Origin: Bryobacteraceae bacterium
GTDB taxonomy: Bacteria; Acidobacteriota; Terriglobia; Bryobacterales; Bryobacteraceae
DNA length: 9,646 bases
NCBI GenBank assembly: GCA_025929455.1
Contig: JAICMB010000086.1
Span: forward strand, 1 to 9,646
Direction of reading: 5' to 3'
A program made the position numbers and the translations under genes. The notes under the pieces were generated by a model that was not told the DNA's origin, did not search any database, and saw only the letters and a program-made list of their open reading frames with translations. Below are positions 6,873 through 9,646 of this stretch, piece by piece (positions within the stretch are counted from its first letter, which is position 1; each line of letters opens with the position of its first letter).

Positions 6873-6901
6873 TTGCCTGCCTAGGAGAGCAGTGATATAC
6901 T
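6873..6901 (+). promoter_or_regulatory. Sigma-70-type promoter of the PadR-permease operon
   Basis: TTGCCT (6873-6878, 4 of 6 to consensus) and TATACT (6896-6901, 5 of 6) are separated by exactly 17 bases. The predicted start is near 6908, giving a leader of about 20 bases. The -35 begins 10 bases after the outer tip of the insertion-sequence remnant. Confidence 0.75.
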
Positions 6902-6909
6902 CCTAGGCA
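6878..6909. promoter_or_regulatory. Likely PadR operator: perfect 10-bp inverted repeat over the promoter
   Basis: TGCCTAGGAG (6878-6887) and CTCCTAGGCA (6900-6909) are perfect inverted copies with 12 bases between. The arms contact the last base of the -35, the last two bases of the -10 and the expected start site, while the rest of the -10 lies in the spacer. A third, partial copy CTAGGAG is at 6912-6918 and coincides with the ribosome binding site. PadR dimers bind inverted repeats at their own promoters, so autorepression is the natural inference. Confidence 0.75.
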
Positions 6910-6928
6910 GACTAGGAGCACAATCGCA

Positions 6929-7270
6929 ATGGCGAAATCTGCCGAGCTACTTCCAGGCACGCTTGACATGCTGATTCTTAAGGCCGTATCTCTAAATCCA
7001 CTACATGGATACGGTGTGTTGTTGCGCATCAAGCAAATCTCGCGTGAGGCTCTCGACATCCCACAAGGGTCTCTATACCCGGCTTTATACCGTTTGGAGC
7101 GCCAGCGCCTCATCGCGGCTGACTGGGGCCAAAGCGAGAACAACCGGCGCGCGAAATATTACAGTCTAACCGCCGCTGGACGCCGTCGTCTTCGCGACGA
7201 GACCGCTGGCTGGAACCGTCTGGTTTCCGCCATCTCCGCCGCCCTAAACACGACCTCAGGGGAGGTATGA
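6929..7270 (+). CDS. PadR-family transcriptional regulator (acidobacterial type)
   Basis: The 113-residue protein has the PadR winged helix throughout: LLPGTLDMLILKAVSLNPLHGYGVL (first helix and HGY motif, seen as PGTLDMLILK at 9-18 and LHGYGV), the recognition region with GSLYPALYRLERQRLI (about 47-62), and the wing strand YYSLTAAGRRRL (about 77-88). A short C-terminal helix for dimer formation completes it. This is the short PadR type regularly found before ADOP permeases in Acidobacteriota. PadR proteins are usually repressors released by a ligand or stress signal; the ligand is unknown here. The ATG at 6929 is preceded by AGGAG (6914-6918) with a rather long spacing of 10 bases. Its stop TGA (7268-7270) is one base from the permease start and the permease ribosome site lies within its last codons, so both are made together. 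Confidence 0.9.
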   Translation: MAKSAELLPGTLDMLILKAVSLNPLHGYGVLLRIKQISREALDIPQGSLYPALYRLERQRLIAADWGQSENNRRAKYYSLTAAGRRRLRDETAGWNRLVSAISAALNTTSGEV

Positions 7271-7271
7271 A

Positions 7272-9646
7272 ATGTTTGGGCGCCTGTATTCCGTCTTTCG
7301 TGTTGTCAAATCGCGCCGTGACTTTGATGGTGGCATGGCCGATGAATTACGCTTCCATGTCGAGCAATATGCGGGCGACCTCATCCGCTCGGGCGTATCC
7401 CCGGACGAGGCGTACCGCCGGGCTCGGATAGAATTTGGAGGCCTTAACAGCGTGAAAGAGGCGTGCCGCGAGGCACGTGGGCTTCATCTCTTCGATGAAA
7501 TTGAGCGAGATCTGCGCTATGCCGTGCGATTGCTGCGCAAAGCACCAGCATTTGCGATTACCGCTGTTTTGACCATCGCACTCTGCCTCGGTGCAAATCT
7601 CACCATTTTCGCGGTGGTCGACGCGATTTTGGTTCGCCCGTTGCCATTCCCCGAAGCCGATCGACTTGTAACGATCTTCAACACGTATCCGAAAGCAGGC
7701 GTCGAACGCGATGGTTCTTCAATAACCAACTACTACGAGCGTCGGGGCGCCATCCCCGCGTTCAGCGCGCTATCCATTTATCGTTACGGCACGGCAATAG
7801 TCGGAGGGCCTGGTTCAACAGTGCGCGACCAGATTATGCGGGTTTCTCCAGAGTTCTTCACTACCGTTGCGATTGGTCCTGCAATGGGACGCGTATTCAC
7901 GGATCCCGAGATGACCGGCCGAACCGATAATGTCGTCATCCTCAGTGATAGTTATTGGCGGCAACATTTCAACACCGATCCGCATGTAATTGGGCGGACG
8001 GTTTGGGTGGATAGCATTCCGAGAACTGTGATCGGTGTCCTGCCGCACGGTTTTCGTTTTCTCTCTTCCAGATCGCAGCTATATCTGCCGCTTTCGTCAA
8101 GCCTCGAACAGCGGCTACCGCGCCAGCGGCACTCGGGCGGAAACGTGATCCAGATCATTGCGCGGCTTAAGCCGGGCGCAACTCTCGCACAGGCGCAATC
8201 GCAAATAGACGCACAAAATACGGCACTCGAAAGAGACGATCCGCAGGCCAAAATGATGGCTGATGCGGGGTTCCGTTCTGTTGTGGTAGCGCTGCACGCC
8301 GATCACGTGGCGGCGATCCGTCCCATCCTGCTGTTGCTGCAAGCAGGCGTGTTCACGCTTCTGCTGATCGGCATAGTCAACCTCGTCAACTTGCTTCTTG
8401 TCCGCGCAAGCAGCCGATTGAAAGAGGTAGCCGTACGGCAGGCGCTTGGCGCGAGCGCAAGCCGCGTCACTGCTGAAGCACTCGTAGAAACCGTCCTGTT
8501 GGCGTTTCTCGGAGGGTTGCTGTCGCTGCCAGTAGCGGCGTTAGGAATTCGGCTGATCACTGTTCTGGGCGCAGATAGGTTACCGCTCGGCGACTATATT
8601 AGCTTCGATGCGCAACTGGCGGTGCTTGGTGTGGCAGCGGCCATCGCGCTGGGCATCATTCTCGCGATGCCAATCGCTTGGTTCAATCTTCGGCCGCAAC
8701 TTGGTGAGGCTCTTCAAACTGAATCCCGCGCTGGAACGGTGAGCGGGGCCGCACAGGCTCTACGTCATTCCTTCATCGTTGCCCAGATTGCCTTGGGATT
8801 TGTTCTTTTGACCGGCGCAGGTCTGCTGGGCCTGAGTCTGAAGCGTGCCATGGAAGTCTCTCCCGGATTCCAGCCCGATCACACAATCGCGGGTCAGATT
8901 TCGTTGGTTGGAAGCCGGTATCCTTCCCCCGCGGCTGGTGTTGTGTTCGCCGATAGATTGCTGGGCCAGATTCGCGAACACCCAGGAGTTTCAGCCGTTG
9001 GTTTTGCCACCAATATTCCTTTCAGCGGTAAGAGCGGCAAGAGCGCCGCCGTTGCTGAGGGCCATGTCCTTCGCCCTGGCGAATCGCCCCGAGGCTATTA
9101 CTCTTATGGTGTTTCCGGCGATTACTTCCAAGCGCTGGGATACTCGCTGCGCGCAGGACGATTTCTTACGTCCGAAGATTCACACCGGAAAGCGAGAACG
9201 TGTGTCGTAGACGAGGTCTTTGCCCGTTACAACTGGCCAAACGCAAATCCATTAGGGCAGCGCCTCTTCCAGGGTTCTGAACCCGGCAGTGCATCGGAAG
9301 CCTTCACTGTGGTTGGTGTAGTTGGCAGCGTCAAGCAGGCCGGCCTCACCGATGATACAGCGCAAGGCGCTGTCTATTATCCCTACATCTATCGCCCAGA
9401 CGCCAATATTTTCGTCGTTGTGCGCGGAAGCGTCATGCCGGAGGCCCTGAAAGCGGTAGTCCAAAATGTAGTCCGGCAAATTGATCCTGATCTAGCCGTC
9501 AATGAAATGCAATCCATGAACGATCGGATTTCCGCAAGCTTGATCGACCGCCGCTCGCCGGCGTTGCTCAGCGGTATGTTCTCAGCAATAGCTCTGGTTC
9601 TTATCGTGTTGGGAACGTACGGCGTGTTGAGTTACGCGGTTGCTCA
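7272..9646 (+). CDS. ADOP/MacB-type FtsX-like permease, 3' end outside window
   Basis: The frame opens with ATG at 7272-7274, preceded by GGAGGT (7261-7266), and stays open to the window end (791 codons). Residues 1-85 are a cytoplasmic extension (MADELRFHVEQY.., ..PDEAYRRARIEFGG) typical of acidobacterial duplicated orphan permeases. It then holds two FtsX-type modules: TM1 about 93-116, a first periplasmic domain, then TM2-TM4 (about 352-377, 403-429, 449-471), with the conserved EVAVRQALGAS loop after TM2. The second module has TM5 (about 500-523), a second periplasmic domain and the start of TM6 at the edge. By family length some 60-100 residues with two helices are missing. Such permeases lack a neighbouring ATPase gene, as here in the visible part, and their substrate is unknown. 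MacB-like relatives drive export or lipoprotein/peptide handling in the envelope. PadR and this gene form one operon. Confidence 0.92.
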   Translation, partial: MFGRLYSVFRVVKSRRDFDGGMADELRFHVEQYAGDLIRSGVSPDEAYRRARIEFGGLNSVKEACREARGLHLFDEIERDLRYAVRLLRKAPAFAITAVLTIALCLGANLTIFAVVDAILVRPLPFPEADRLVTIFNTYPKAGVERDGSSITNYYERRGAIPAFSALSIYRYGTAIVGGPGSTVRDQIMRVSPEFFTTVAIGPAMGRVFTDPEMTGRTDNVVILSDSYWRQHFNTDPHVIGRTVWVDSIPRTVIGVLPHGFRFLSSRSQLYLPLSSSLEQRLPRQRHSGGNVIQIIARLKPGATLAQAQSQIDAQNTALERDDPQAKMMADAGFRSVVVALHADHVAAIRPILLLLQAGVFTLLLIGIVNLVNLLLVRASSRLKEVAVRQALGASASRVTAEALVETVLLAFLGGLLSLPVAALGIRLITVLGADRLPLGDYISFDAQLAVLGVAAAIALGIILAMPIAWFNLRPQLGEALQTESRAGTVSGAAQALRHSFIVAQIALGFVLLTGAGLLGLSLKRAMEVSPGFQPDHTIAGQISLVGSRYPSPAAGVVFADRLLGQIREHPGVSAVGFATNIPFSGKSGKSAAVAEGHVLRPGESPRGYYSYGVSGDYFQALGYSLRAGRFLTSEDSHRKARTCVVDEVFARYNWPNANPLGQRLFQGSEPGSASEAFTVVGVVGSVKQAGLTDDTAQGAVYYPYIYRPDANIFVVVRGSVMPEALKAVVQNVVRQIDPDLAVNEMQSMNDRISASLIDRRSPALLSGMFSAIALVLIVLGTYGVLSYAVA

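Noticed and set aside
1..9646. CRISPR array, tRNA or rRNA gene, prophage, defence system
   Set aside because: I saw no regularly spaced short repeats, no cloverleaf-like or rRNA-like stretches, and no phage or defence gene families.

Overview
The window reads as GC-rich bacterial chromosome, most probably from an Acidobacteriota (Solibacter/Bryobacter-like) genome. The main evidence is the PadR regulator translationally coupled to a large FtsX-type permease with a cytoplasmic N-terminal extension. That is the 'acidobacterial PadR + acidobacterial duplicated orphan permease (ADOP)' arrangement. A TPR-tailed membrane Ser/Thr kinase and a surface protein made of repeats ending in '..IDINGYFAP' also fit. 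This assignment is inference from gene content; there is no rRNA in the window.

Layout: (i) 1-822, plus strand, is the 3' end of a repeat-built extracellular protein. It ends in a hairpin terminator (853-887), followed by a stray fragment of one more repeat (about 930-998) that is no longer joined to the gene. (ii) 1019-2583, minus strand, is a two-gene set: an NTF2/SnoaL-like protein followed by a secreted alpha/beta-hydrolase esterase. Directly upstream on the same strand (2611 to about 2978) lies the frameshifted C-terminal end of an acyl-CoA synthetase. (iii) 3065-6120, minus strand, is an operon of a PknB-like kinase (kinase domain, TM helix, TolB/CsgG-like domain, TPRs) and a small secreted six-cysteine protein whose ribosome binding site lies inside the last kinase codons. 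(iv) 6334-6862 is a decayed insertion sequence: an internally deleted transposase ORF plus two direct copies of an end-like sequence. (v) 6873-9646, plus strand, is a PadR gene with a clear promoter and a perfect inverted repeat over the -10 region. It is coupled to the ADOP permease, which runs off the window end.

Functionally this is an accessory region of signalling and envelope genes. The kinase probably senses or signals across the membrane, and its coupled exported partner may act on the periplasmic side. The PadR regulator probably represses its own operon with the permease. Two decayed genes (acyl-CoA synthetase and transposase) and an orphan repeat fragment show active turnover. I see no tRNA, rRNA, CRISPR array or obvious prophage. 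The points most worth following are the kinase/secreted-protein pair, the PadR operator with an IS end 10 bp from its promoter, and the remnants.
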